This document shows, piece by piece, positions 26,006 through 33,429 of a DNA stretch of 64,000 bases; the first letter of the stretch is position 1; every line of letters begins with the position of its first letter. The notes under the pieces were generated by a model. That model did no database searches. It was not told where the DNA came from and saw nothing but the letters and a program-made list of their open reading frames with translations. A program made the position numbers and the translations under genes. This DNA is from Chryseobacterium sp. SC28 (GTDB taxonomy: Bacteria; Bacteroidota; Bacteroidia; Flavobacteriales; Weeksellaceae), in the NCBI RefSeq assembly GCF_003932955.1, contig NZ_QOVY01000001.1, forward strand, positions 248,001-312,000, read 5' to 3'.

Positions 26006-26656
26006 ATGAAATTCCGAAGGAAAACCAAAAAATTATCAGGATTGCCGGCTGCATTTTATGTGGTGGCGCTTATGTTTTTTATACTGTTGTTTTCCTTCAA
26101 TTCGCTTTATTACAAAACGCCTGAAAAACCAAAACCAGTCGTTATTACAGCTCCAAAACCGGCAACAGAACCTACAAAAGACTCGGTCCTACAACCGGAA
26201 ATCTATGTTCCGGATGTTGAAGTTTTACCATCAGATACCGTTCCCTTAGCCCAAGAAATTGTGCCGGTAAAAGAAGAAAAGAAAACCGTTGCTAAAGCCG
26301 AAAGCGCTGCCGCTGAAAACAACAAAACAAGCACGAAAGACGATAAAAATATAGCTTCGACGACAGATTCTAAGGGCGAGAAAATTACCAAAATTGGAAA
26401 AGACAGAATGCTCACCAATTTCATCCCCGGAACAATGGGTAAAGCGGGAAAATTGCCGGCTCACAATTGTAAAACCAAAGGCCAGTTGGTAATGTTCATT
26501 ACCATCGACAAGGCGGGAAACGTGACAAGTGCGGGCCGGAGCAGCGGCATTAAAGATCCTTGCAATATCACGGCTGCTGTGATTTGGCTGAAAAAATACG
26601 TGAAAGCCAAGAAGTCCCAAAATGTTTCTCAGGGAACTTATACGATTGTTTTTTAG
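26006..26656 (+). CDS. Second, short TonB-like protein
   Basis: 216 aa: a very basic N terminus (MKFRRKTKK), one membrane helix (about residues 16-35), a Pro/Lys/Glu/Thr-rich linker, then FIPGTMGKAG and a C-terminal domain with GQLVMFITIDKAGNVTSAGR and two cysteines (HNCKTKG, DPCNIT) in the same places as the protein at 24285. It occupies the slot where exbD normally lies. The N terminus has an ExbD-like topology but lacks the conserved membrane Asp of ExbD, so I call it TonB-like. It lies 55 bases after exbB and 43 before folC. Confidence 0.82.
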   Translation: MKFRRKTKKLSGLPAAFYVVALMFFILLFSFNSLYYKTPEKPKPVVITAPKPATEPTKDSVLQPEIYVPDVEVLPSDTVPLAQEIVPVKEEKKTVAKAESAAAENNKTSTKDDKNIASTTDSKGEKITKIGKDRMLTNFIPGTMGKAGKLPAHNCKTKGQLVMFITIDKAGNVTSAGRSSGIKDPCNITAAVIWLKKYVKAKKSQNVSQGTYTIVF

Positions 26657-26699
26657 CGTTTTTTGATTCTTAAAATTATATATAATTCTTTTTCGTATT

Positions 26700-27944
26700 A
26701 TGACCTCACAAGATTATAACGAAGCGGTCGAATGGCTTTTTGCGCAAGCTCCCAATTATCAAAGAGATGGTTCTTCAGCCTACAAACCTGGACTTGAAAA
26801 CATCAAAAAACTTTGTGACTTTTTCGGAAATCCTCAGGAAAAAATAAAAACGATTCATATTGGCGGGACCAACGGAAAAGGTTCTACGAGCAATATGCTG
26901 GCATCGATACTTCAGGATTGCGGTTATAAAATCGGGCTTTATAATTCGCCACATTTGATAGATTTTACGGAGCGGATAAAAATAAATGGTGAGAATTGTG
27001 ACCAAGAATTTGTTTATAATTTTATCTTGAAACTGCAGGAATTACCGAGCGAAATTCAGCCTTCCTTTTTTGAATTCACCACCATAATGGCTTTCGAATA
27101 TTTTTACCAAAAAAAAGTTGACTTTGCCATTATCGAAGTTGGCTTGGGAGGGAGACTGGACTCTACAAATATTATCAAACCTTTGGTTTCTGCTATTACT
27201 AATGTTCAATTGGATCATCAGGATCTTTTGGGCGAAACGATTGAGGAAATCGCTGCGGAAAAAGCGGGAATCATCAAAGATTATATTCCTGTAATTTCCG
27301 GTGATGAAAAAGATTCTGTGAAAGAAATTATCATCAAAAAAGCCACTGAATTGAACTCCAAATTCATCGATGCAACGCTGATTAACAGTTCTTTGGAGTC
27401 TGATCTCAAAGGAAAATATCAAAAAAAGAATATCCGTGTGGTATTGGCTTTGGTGGATGAACTGAGAAAGCAAGGTCTGAAAATTACCGACGAAAATGTA
27501 CCCATTGGTCTTTTAAATGTTTACAAAAACACCCACTTCCTCGGCCGCTGGTTTGAGTTTTCGCAAAACCCCCTGACCATCTGCGATACCGGCCACAATA
27601 AAGATGGCTTGGAAGAAGTTTTCAATCAATTAAATGACTATCCACAGCACAAGCACATTGTTTTGGGCTTCGTAAATGATAAAAAAATAGATGAAGTTTT
27701 GGACATTCTGCCGAAGAATGCCGATTATTATTTCGTAAAACCTTCGGTGAACCGTGGCAGGCATCCGGAAACATACCAGCATTTGCTGATCAGGACCGGT
27801 CTTTCTTATCAGATTTTTGAAAATGTGCAAGATGGTTATCTTTCTGCGAAAAGCGAATGTCAATCGAATGATATGATTTTCGTGGGTGGCAGCAACTTTG
27901 TGGTGGGCGAATTTTTGGAAAAAAATTTGCGGCATTATTTATAA
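26700..27944 (+). CDS. folC: Bifunctional folylpolyglutamate/dihydrofolate synthase
   Basis: Adds glutamate to dihydropteroate and to reduced folates with ATP, in the cytoplasm. The Mur-ligase-type P-loop is IGGTNGKGSTSNML (about residues 58-71), with SPHLIDFTERIKING, VGLGGRLDSTNII and the C-terminal NPLTICDTGHNKDGL. 414 aa. It follows the tonB-like gene closely and may be co-transcribed with exbB. Confidence 0.96.
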   Translation: MTSQDYNEAVEWLFAQAPNYQRDGSSAYKPGLENIKKLCDFFGNPQEKIKTIHIGGTNGKGSTSNMLASILQDCGYKIGLYNSPHLIDFTERIKINGENCDQEFVYNFILKLQELPSEIQPSFFEFTTIMAFEYFYQKKVDFAIIEVGLGGRLDSTNIIKPLVSAITNVQLDHQDLLGETIEEIAAEKAGIIKDYIPVISGDEKDSVKEIIIKKATELNSKFIDATLINSSLESDLKGKYQKKNIRVVLALVDELRKQGLKITDENVPIGLLNVYKNTHFLGRWFEFSQNPLTICDTGHNKDGLEEVFNQLNDYPQHKHIVLGFVNDKKIDEVLDILPKNADYYFVKPSVNRGRHPETYQHLLIRTGLSYQIFENVQDGYLSAKSECQSNDMIFVGGSNFVVGEFLEKNLRHYL

Positions 27945-27982
27945 TGTGTATATTTGCACCACTCAAAACGGAAAGCCGTTGC

Positions 27983-28060
27983 GGGCTCTTAGCTCAGTTG
28001 GTTCAGAGCATCTGGTTTACACCCAGAGGGTCGGGGGTTCGAATCCCTCAGGGCCCACCA
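27983..28060 (+). tRNA. tRNA-Val (anticodon TAC), CCA encoded
   Basis: Complete cloverleaf: acceptor GGGCTCT/AGGGCCC, D arm GCTC-GAGC, anticodon stem TCTGG/CCAGA with loop TTTACAC (anticodon TAC), T arm GGGGG-TTCGAAT-CCCTC. Discriminator A at 28057 and genomic CCA at 28058-28060. Confidence 0.97.
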
Positions 28061-28092
28061 AAAGGATACTGAAGCCTTTTCTAAAAATTTCA

Positions 28093-28167
28093 GGGCTCTT
28101 AGCTCAGTTGGTTCAGAGCATCTGGTTTACACCCAGAGGGTCGGGGGTTCGAATCCCTCAGGGCCCA
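28093..28167 (+). tRNA. tRNA-Val (anticodon TAC), second copy, CCA not encoded
   Basis: All 75 bases to the discriminator are identical to the first copy, which ends 32 bases upstream. Here CAA follows, so CCA has to be added enzymatically. A terminator follows directly, consistent with co-transcription of the pair. Confidence 0.97.
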
Positions 28168-28170
28168 CAA

Positions 28171-28196
28171 ATCTCTCACGGCTGAGGGATTTTTTT
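28171..28196 (+). terminator. Terminator of the tRNA-Val pair
   Basis: ATCTCTCA (28171-28178) pairs with TGAGGGAT (28183-28190, one G-U), followed by six more T residues. Confidence 0.85.
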
Positions 28197-28362
28197 ATAT
28201 CCAATCTTTATCGTAATGAAAGATTCCTGTTATTTCCTTACCTATATCTATCTTCTGTTAATAAATTTACGGCAATATTAAACTTTGTTAAAACTTGCCA
28301 TTTTAAAATTTTTATAACATATTTTTGTACGATTATTGATTTAGTCTATCAATTCTTGGAGA

Positions 28363-28370
28363 TACTTTTG
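28363..28370 (+). promoter_or_regulatory. Putative -7 promoter box of the carbonic anhydrase gene
   Basis: TACTTTTG, an exact TAnnTTTG match, 35 bases before the ATG. The rest of the 239-base gap after the tRNAs is AT-rich and holds no gene I can support. Confidence 0.45.
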
Positions 28371-28405
28371 GTTAATCTGATAATTGCAACAACTGTAAAT
28401 TTATT

Positions 28406-29086
28406 ATGATGGCAAAAACGTACAACGATATTTTCGAGAACAACAAAAAATGGATCGAAAGCAAACTGGCAGGCGATCCCGAATATTTTCACAATTTGGC
28501 TAAAACGCAAAATCCGGATTATCTCTACATTGGATGCTCGGACAGCAGGGTTACAGCAGAAGAACTGATGGGCGCACAGCCGGGCGATGTGTTTGTACAC
28601 AGAAATATTGCCAATGTGGTCAACACTTTGGATATGAGTTCTACGGCCGTCATCCAATATGCAGTTGAGCATCTGAAAGTGAAGCACATCATCGTCTGCG
28701 GTCATTACAACTGTGGCGGCGTCAAAGCAGCGATGACGCCTCAAGATCTTGGGCTTCTGAATCCGTGGTTGAGAACGATTCGAGACGTGTATCGGCTGCA
28801 TCAGCAAGAACTAGACGCGCTGGACGGCGATCAAAAATACGACCGACTTGTGGAGCTGAATGTGCAGGAGCAATGCATCAACGTTGTCAAAATGGCCTGT
28901 GTGCAGGAACGTTATATTCTGGAGGAGTATCCCATTGTTCATGGTTGGGTTTTCGATCTTAGAACAGGCAAGATTATCGATTTGGAAATCGACTTTGAAA
29001 AGATATTGAAAAACATCCAGAAAATCTACGACCTCACAGATTCCGACTGGGTAATGAGAAAAAAGAATAACAAAAATCTGATATAA
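28406..29086 (+). CDS. Beta-carbonic anhydrase
   Basis: Zinc enzyme that interconverts CO2 and bicarbonate. Zinc ligands and the catalytic Asp-Arg pair are visible in YIGCSDSRVTAEEL and in CGHYNCGGVKAAM. 226 aa, no signal peptide, so cytoplasmic. The start is the first of two adjacent ATGs; the second would remove one residue. First gene of a run with a small membrane protein, a SulP transporter and a second carbonic anhydrase of a different subtype. Confidence 0.95.
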   Translation: MMAKTYNDIFENNKKWIESKLAGDPEYFHNLAKTQNPDYLYIGCSDSRVTAEELMGAQPGDVFVHRNIANVVNTLDMSSTAVIQYAVEHLKVKHIIVCGHYNCGGVKAAMTPQDLGLLNPWLRTIRDVYRLHQQELDALDGDQKYDRLVELNVQEQCINVVKMACVQERYILEEYPIVHGWVFDLRTGKIIDLEIDFEKILKNIQKIYDLTDSDWVMRKKNNKNLI

Positions 29087-29095
29087 GATTGCTAG

Positions 29096-29389
29096 ATGAA
29101 GTACTGGAGTATCATTACTTTAACGATTTTTATCAACTTTACGGCGCTCCCCGGGATTGCTGCAATCTTTGGTTGGGAGCTGCCGAGAACCAATGTTATT
29201 ATCAACGAGGAAGAAAACCACGCCAATTCTTTTGTTCTTTACGAAAAAAGCATTCCGAAAACCTTAGATATCAACGACTTTCTGAAATTCCTTGAATCAA
29301 TTCCTCAGAAGGCGGCTACGCCGAGGTGGAAAATCCATATTTATTTTCCTCCTTGCCTTAATATTTTTTCTCCACCGCCGGAGGCTTAG
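29096..29389 (+). CDS. Small membrane-anchored or exported protein in the carbonic anhydrase-SulP cluster
   Basis: 97 aa beginning nine bases after the carbonic anhydrase stop. The N terminus MKYWSIITLTIFINFTALPG is a hydrophobic signal or anchor; the rest contains WELPRTNVIINEEENHANSF and ends in FSPPPEA. I recall related small proteins with the same SPPPEA ending beside carbonic anhydrase genes in flavobacteria, but cannot verify that here. Function unknown. The overlapping frame from 29089 shows no such features. Confidence 0.65.
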   Translation: MKYWSIITLTIFINFTALPGIAAIFGWELPRTNVIINEEENHANSFVLYEKSIPKTLDINDFLKFLESIPQKAATPRWKIHIYFPPCLNIFSPPPEA

Positions 29390-29422
29390 TTCACCATTTG
29401 TTTTTCCTATAAAATATTATTT

Positions 29423-29445
29423 CTGTTTGTTTTTTAAACGAACAG
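29423..29445 (+). other. Ten-base stem-loop upstream of the SulP gene
   Basis: CTGTTTGTTT (29423-29432) pairs with AAACGAACAG (29436-29445, one G-U) around a three-T loop. No T run follows, so it is not a standard terminator; it may stabilise or process the message. Confidence 0.4.
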
Positions 29446-29520
29446 CATTCTTGTATTAAGTCTCACAAAAAAATTTATAGAAGAATTGGTCACCGTATCA
29501 ATGACTTCTGCTATATCGTT

Positions 29521-31116
29521 ATGCAAAAATCAAAATCTTTAATTGGAGGGATCAAAGAGAATTTCCCCTCTGGTCTTGTCGTTTTTCTTGTGGCTTTGCC
29601 TCTTTGTTTGGGGATCGCCTTAGCCTCCGGAGCACCGCCCTTGTCCGGCATCATTTCGGGTATTGTTGGGGGTATTGTTATTGGGCTTATCAGCAACTCC
29701 AACATTTCCGTTTCCGGTCCCGCTGCGGGCTTAACAGCGATTGTTTTTGATGCCATTACAGATCTTGGCGCATTCAACCTTTTTCTTTGTGCAGGGATTG
29801 TGGCCGGTATTATTCAATTGATTCTGGGATTTATCCGAGCCGGCAGCATCTCGAATTACTTTCCTAATAACGTAATAGAAGGAATGCTCGCCGGTATCGG
29901 AATCATTATTATTCTGAAACAGATTCCGCACGCCTTGGGATTTGATAAGGATTATGAAGGACACGAATCTATTTTTGACAAAGGCCTTAATTTTGGCTAT
30001 TTCTTGGAATTATTTGCTGCTATCCATCCCGGAGCCATCGTAGTGACGATTGTCTCTGTGGGCATTCTTTTAGCCTGGGATCACATTCCTGTTCTTAAGA
30101 AACTGAAACTTTTGCCCGGCGCATTGGTAGCTGTAATTGCGGGAATTCTCATCAATGAATTCTTTAAAATGACAGATAGCCCGTTGGCTATTTCCGGAGA
30201 TCACTTGGTTGTATTGCCCACTCCTTCGTCCTTAGAAGACTTCAAAAACCTGATTACCTTTCCCGACTTCAGCGGATTTACAAATCCGAAAGTTTGGATT
30301 GCCGGTGCTACTATTGCAATCGTGGCGTCTATCGAGACCTTGCTTTGCATAGAAGCATCCGACAGACTGGATGTTCGAAGGCGCATCACCGATACCAATC
30401 TGGAACTTAAGGCCCAAGGCATTGGAAACCTCGTCAGTTCCTTGATAGGAGGATTGCCAATGACCTCTGTGGTGGTGAGGAGTTCTGCTAATGCCAATGC
30501 CGGCGCGACCTCCAAGTTATCGACCATTATCCACGGCGTTTTGCTGCTGATCTGTGTCTTATCGATTCCCACGATATTGAACCTCATTCCTTTGGCTACT
30601 TTGGCTGCGGTTTTAATATTAATAGGCTACAAACTGGCAAAACCGGCGACTTTCAAGCATTTCTGGAGAAATGGGAAATATCAGTTTATTCCTTTTCTGG
30701 CAACCGTTCTCGCAGTCGTCTTTACAGATTTGCTGAAGGGCGTTGGTATCGGGCTGTTGATTTCCGTTTTCTATATTTTACAGGGAAATATGAAACGTGC
30801 TTACTATCTGAGCCGAAAAACCCTGGACGAAGCGGACGAGATTACCATCAAATTAGCGGAAGAAGTCTCCTTTCTGAATAAAGCCGCCATCAAGAAAACT
30901 TTGAAAAACATAAAACCCGGCTCCAAGGTCATTATTGATGCAAGGACAACCTCCTACATTACCACCGATGTTTTGGAGATGATTCAGGAATTTGCCAATA
31001 TACGGGCAAAAGAAGAAGACATAGACGTGGAATTAATTGGCTTCAAGACGTCCTACAGAGACTACGCAAGTGATCAAGATTCGCACGTGGTCGTCACTCA
31101 CAGAAGGGCAATGTAA
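29521..31116 (+). CDS. SulP family anion transporter (probable bicarbonate or sulfate uptake)
   Basis: 531-aa SLC26A/SulP protein with about twelve to fourteen membrane segments. The start FPSGLVVFLVALPLCLGIALASGAPPLSGIISGIVGG and the SISGPAAGL-like segment NISVSGPAAGLTAIV are diagnostic. A C-terminal STAS domain (about residues 435-525) contains GSKVIIDARTTSYITTDVLEMI. Flanking beta-carbonic anhydrases favour bicarbonate as substrate; this is inference from context, and sulfate cannot be excluded. Confidence 0.92.
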   Translation: MQKSKSLIGGIKENFPSGLVVFLVALPLCLGIALASGAPPLSGIISGIVGGIVIGLISNSNISVSGPAAGLTAIVFDAITDLGAFNLFLCAGIVAGIIQLILGFIRAGSISNYFPNNVIEGMLAGIGIIIILKQIPHALGFDKDYEGHESIFDKGLNFGYFLELFAAIHPGAIVVTIVSVGILLAWDHIPVLKKLKLLPGALVAVIAGILINEFFKMTDSPLAISGDHLVVLPTPSSLEDFKNLITFPDFSGFTNPKVWIAGATIAIVASIETLLCIEASDRLDVRRRITDTNLELKAQGIGNLVSSLIGGLPMTSVVVRSSANANAGATSKLSTIIHGVLLLICVLSIPTILNLIPLATLAAVLILIGYKLAKPATFKHFWRNGKYQFIPFLATVLAVVFTDLLKGVGIGLLISVFYILQGNMKRAYYLSRKTLDEADEITIKLAEEVSFLNKAAIKKTLKNIKPGSKVIIDARTTSYITTDVLEMIQEFANIRAKEEDIDVELIGFKTSYRDYASDQDSHVVVTHRRAM

Positions 31117-31293
31117 AATGCGCGAAAGCACAAAAACTCACAAAAGAAAAATCAAAATTTCTGGAAGAGAAAAAGATAACTTCTAATTCATTTCTTTTAA
31201 GAATTTTTGAGCAGTTTAATGGGAAAGACCTATTGTACTTTTTGCGGTTTAAATAATTAATCATCAACACTTTATCAAAATTAAAAAATATAT

Positions 31294-31929
31294 ATGAAAG
31301 CACATACTTTCGAAACACAAGCGACAATCACGCCTGAGAAGGCATTAGAAATATTAAAAGAAGGAAACGGGAGATTCGTCAACAATCTGAAGGCGAACCG
31401 AGACCTGCTGGCACAAGTCAATGACACCCGGGAAGGCCAATGGCCGTTTGCAGTCATTTTGAGCTGCATAGACAGCCGAACTTCTGCAGAATTGATATTC
31501 GATCAAGGTTTGGGAGATATTTTCAGCGTAAGGATCGCCGGTAATTTTGTAAATCAGGATATTCTTGGATCTATGGAGTTTGGGTGTAACGTGGCAGGAT
31601 CCAAACTGGTTGTCGTTCTGGGTCACACCAAATGTGGCGCTTTGAAAGGTGGATTAGATGCAGAGCAAATTGAACCTATGGGAATGGAAAACCTCAACCA
31701 TTTGATTGGCCATTTCGATCCCCTCATCAAAGGCATTATCCAAGATGGTGAAGAGCGTTCTTCAAAAAACGAAGATCTTCTGGAAAGGCTGAATCAGCAA
31801 AATGTAAAACACACCATCGAGGAGATTCGCAATAATAGCACTACGCTCAAAAACCTTGAAGACGAAGGAAAAATCAAGATTGTTGGCGCCAATTATGATG
31901 TGGAAACCGGCGTGGTGACTTGGATATAA
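31294..31929 (+). CDS. Second beta-carbonic anhydrase
   Basis: 211 aa, clearly a different subtype from the one at 28406: zinc and catalytic motifs are ILSCIDSRTSAELIF and LGHTKCGALKGG, with SVRIAGNFVNQDILGSMEFG between. No signal peptide. It lies 177 bases after the SulP gene; the gap has a near-match promoter box (TACTTTTTG, about 31235) and no gene. Confidence 0.94.
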   Translation: MKAHTFETQATITPEKALEILKEGNGRFVNNLKANRDLLAQVNDTREGQWPFAVILSCIDSRTSAELIFDQGLGDIFSVRIAGNFVNQDILGSMEFGCNVAGSKLVVVLGHTKCGALKGGLDAEQIEPMGMENLNHLIGHFDPLIKGIIQDGEERSSKNEDLLERLNQQNVKHTIEEIRNNSTTLKNLEDEGKIKIVGANYDVETGVVTWI

Positions 31930-31958
31930 ACATTTTCTTGTTCATATAAAGTTAGGTT

Positions 31959-31988
31959 AGCGAGCTGGGTATTTTTATCCGGCTTGCT
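31959..31988. terminator. Hairpin between convergent carbonic anhydrase and pth
   Basis: A 13-base stem with three G-U pairs, AGCGAGCTGGGTA (31959-31971) and TATCCGGCTTGCT (31976-31988), around TTTT. T runs are weak on both sides. It touches the pth stop codon. Confidence 0.5.
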
Positions 31989-32551
31989 TATTTCCCGTTA
32001 AAAGCTGTCATCGTATTTTGGGCGCCTGCAAAGACGAAAGACAATGCCGCTTCGGCAAATTTTTCGATGCGTTCCGGAAGTTTCTCTTTTTCGCCGACGC
32101 TCCACTGTCCCAGAACGTAATTTATTTGCTCGCCTTCTTTGAATTCGGCAGCAATCCCAAACCGAAGTCTTGCATAGAGATTGGTATTCAAGATGGTTTC
32201 AATGTTTTTGAGTCCGTTGTGGCCGCCGTGACTGCCTTTCATTTTCAGCCGCAAAGTGCCAAAAGGCAAGGCTAAATCATCGGTAATGATTAGAATATTT
32301 TCTAACGGAATATTCTCCTTCTGCATCCAAAATCGGACGGCATTTCCAGAAAGATTAACGTAGGTATCCGGCTTCAGGACAAAGACTTTTCGGCCTTTGT
32401 ATTTACCTTCGGCAAGAAGCCCAAAGTTGGCTGATTTGAAAGGCGCTTCCAGCTTTTCAGCTATTTTGTCGGCTATTTTGAAACCGATGTTGTGCCGGGT
32501 TTCGGCATATTCTTCTCCTTTATTCCCTATGCCGACAATAAGATATTTCAT
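31988..32551 (-). CDS. pth: Peptidyl-tRNA hydrolase
   Basis: Releases tRNA from prematurely dropped peptidyl-tRNA. The 187-aa protein starts MKYLIVGIGNKGEEYAETRHNIGF, which supplies the catalytic His of the family, and contains DDLALPFGTLRLKMKGSHGGHNGLK. Normal length; 12 bases upstream lies the end of a lipoprotein gene. Confidence 0.97.
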   Translation of the reverse strand: MKYLIVGIGNKGEEYAETRHNIGFKIADKIAEKLEAPFKSANFGLLAEGKYKGRKVFVLKPDTYVNLSGNAVRFWMQKENIPLENILIITDDLALPFGTLRLKMKGSHGGHNGLKNIETILNTNLYARLRFGIAAEFKEGEQINYVLGQWSVGEKEKLPERIEKFAEAALSFVFAGAQNTMTAFNGK

Positions 32552-32563
32552 TTCACAAAAAAT

Positions 32564-33379
32564 TTAATATTGGAAAGAAATATATTGGTCTCCCACAGTG
32601 CTCCCGGTAAGATAATTATCGCTGTCATAGGTTTGTACAAAAGTAGTGACCCGGGGCGGAGCGGCTGACTTGGAAACTGTGATTTTCTCAGCATTATTAG
32701 CCGAAAGAATATTGCCATTTTCGGGCGCCAGACCTATCAAACAAAGATTATATGCCGGAGGAAGCAATTTGTAGGGCGACTTTTTCGTATCATAACCGAA
32801 GGAAACCGTCTCCGTCTCGGAACTCATTTCCAAATCTCCTGTTACCGCATTATAAACGCCGTTTTTGGTCACAGACTGCGTCATATTTTCTCCCTGAAAT
32901 ACAAAAGTGGTTTCATAATAAGATTTTACGGGCGTGGCACCCACCGATTCCTGGATAGCAACGATTTTCGATAGTTTGCCTGCCACAAAACTGTACGTCG
33001 CAGTTATTTTCCCTATGCCCGTCACGTTGGTAATTACCTTAGAAAGATTGGCTCCCGCATATTCGAAGTCCGATGTTTGGTTAGGACTGAATATTTTTGA
33101 AATCTGGTCGCTGCCGGTGTAAGAAATGCTGTGAACAGCGCCTGAATTATCTTTGAAAGACAACAATTTCGCGCCTGAATATGCAAAGCTGATATTTTGA
33201 TCTTCAAATTGACCGGCATCGTTCCTCAAGTGGGATGTCATTTGTTTCAACTGCTTGGCCGCCGCAATATTTGTCGGAATATAATGAACACCTATCAGAT
33301 AATCACCATTCAGATCTTGATTCGGATCACAGGATGCAACTACAATTAGGGTAGATAAACAATATAATAGATTTTTCAT
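32564..33379 (-). CDS. Lipoprotein of unknown function
   Basis: 271 aa with a lipobox VASC (Cys17) followed by DPN, an envelope lipoprotein. The mature part has repeated short beta motifs of the type NISFAYSGAKLLSF, HSISYTGSDQISKIF, FEYAGANLSKV and TYSFVAGKLSKI, which resemble the YD/RHS-like and DUF4595-type repeats common in Bacteroidota lipoproteins. Role unknown. A promoter box lies just upstream within the mfd end. Confidence 0.8.
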   Translation of the reverse strand: MKNLLYCLSTLIVVASCDPNQDLNGDYLIGVHYIPTNIAAAKQLKQMTSHLRNDAGQFEDQNISFAYSGAKLLSFKDNSGAVHSISYTGSDQISKIFSPNQTSDFEYAGANLSKVITNVTGIGKITATYSFVAGKLSKIVAIQESVGATPVKSYYETTFVFQGENMTQSVTKNGVYNAVTGDLEMSSETETVSFGYDTKKSPYKLLPPAYNLCLIGLAPENGNILSANNAEKITVSKSAAPPRVTTFVQTYDSDNYLTGSTVGDQYISFQY

Positions 33380-33396
33380 TTGATTTTTTATGCTTG

Positions 33397-33429
33397 CAAA
33401 GTTAATTGATTAAATATCTTTCATTCCAA
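33397..33429 (-). promoter_or_regulatory. Putative promoter of the lipoprotein gene
   Basis: The minus strand reads TTG (33427-33429), a 22-base spacer, then TAACTTTG (33397-33404), 17 bases before the ATG. The -33 element falls in the last codons of mfd. Confidence 0.5.

Noticed and set aside
27886-28185. Reading frame across both tRNA-Val genes
   Set aside because: It repeats because the tRNAs repeat and is not a protein gene.
29089-29295. 68-residue frame overlapping the small protein after carbonic anhydrase
   Set aside because: No signal or conserved pattern; the overlapping frame at 29096 has a hydrophobic N terminus and motif-like ending.
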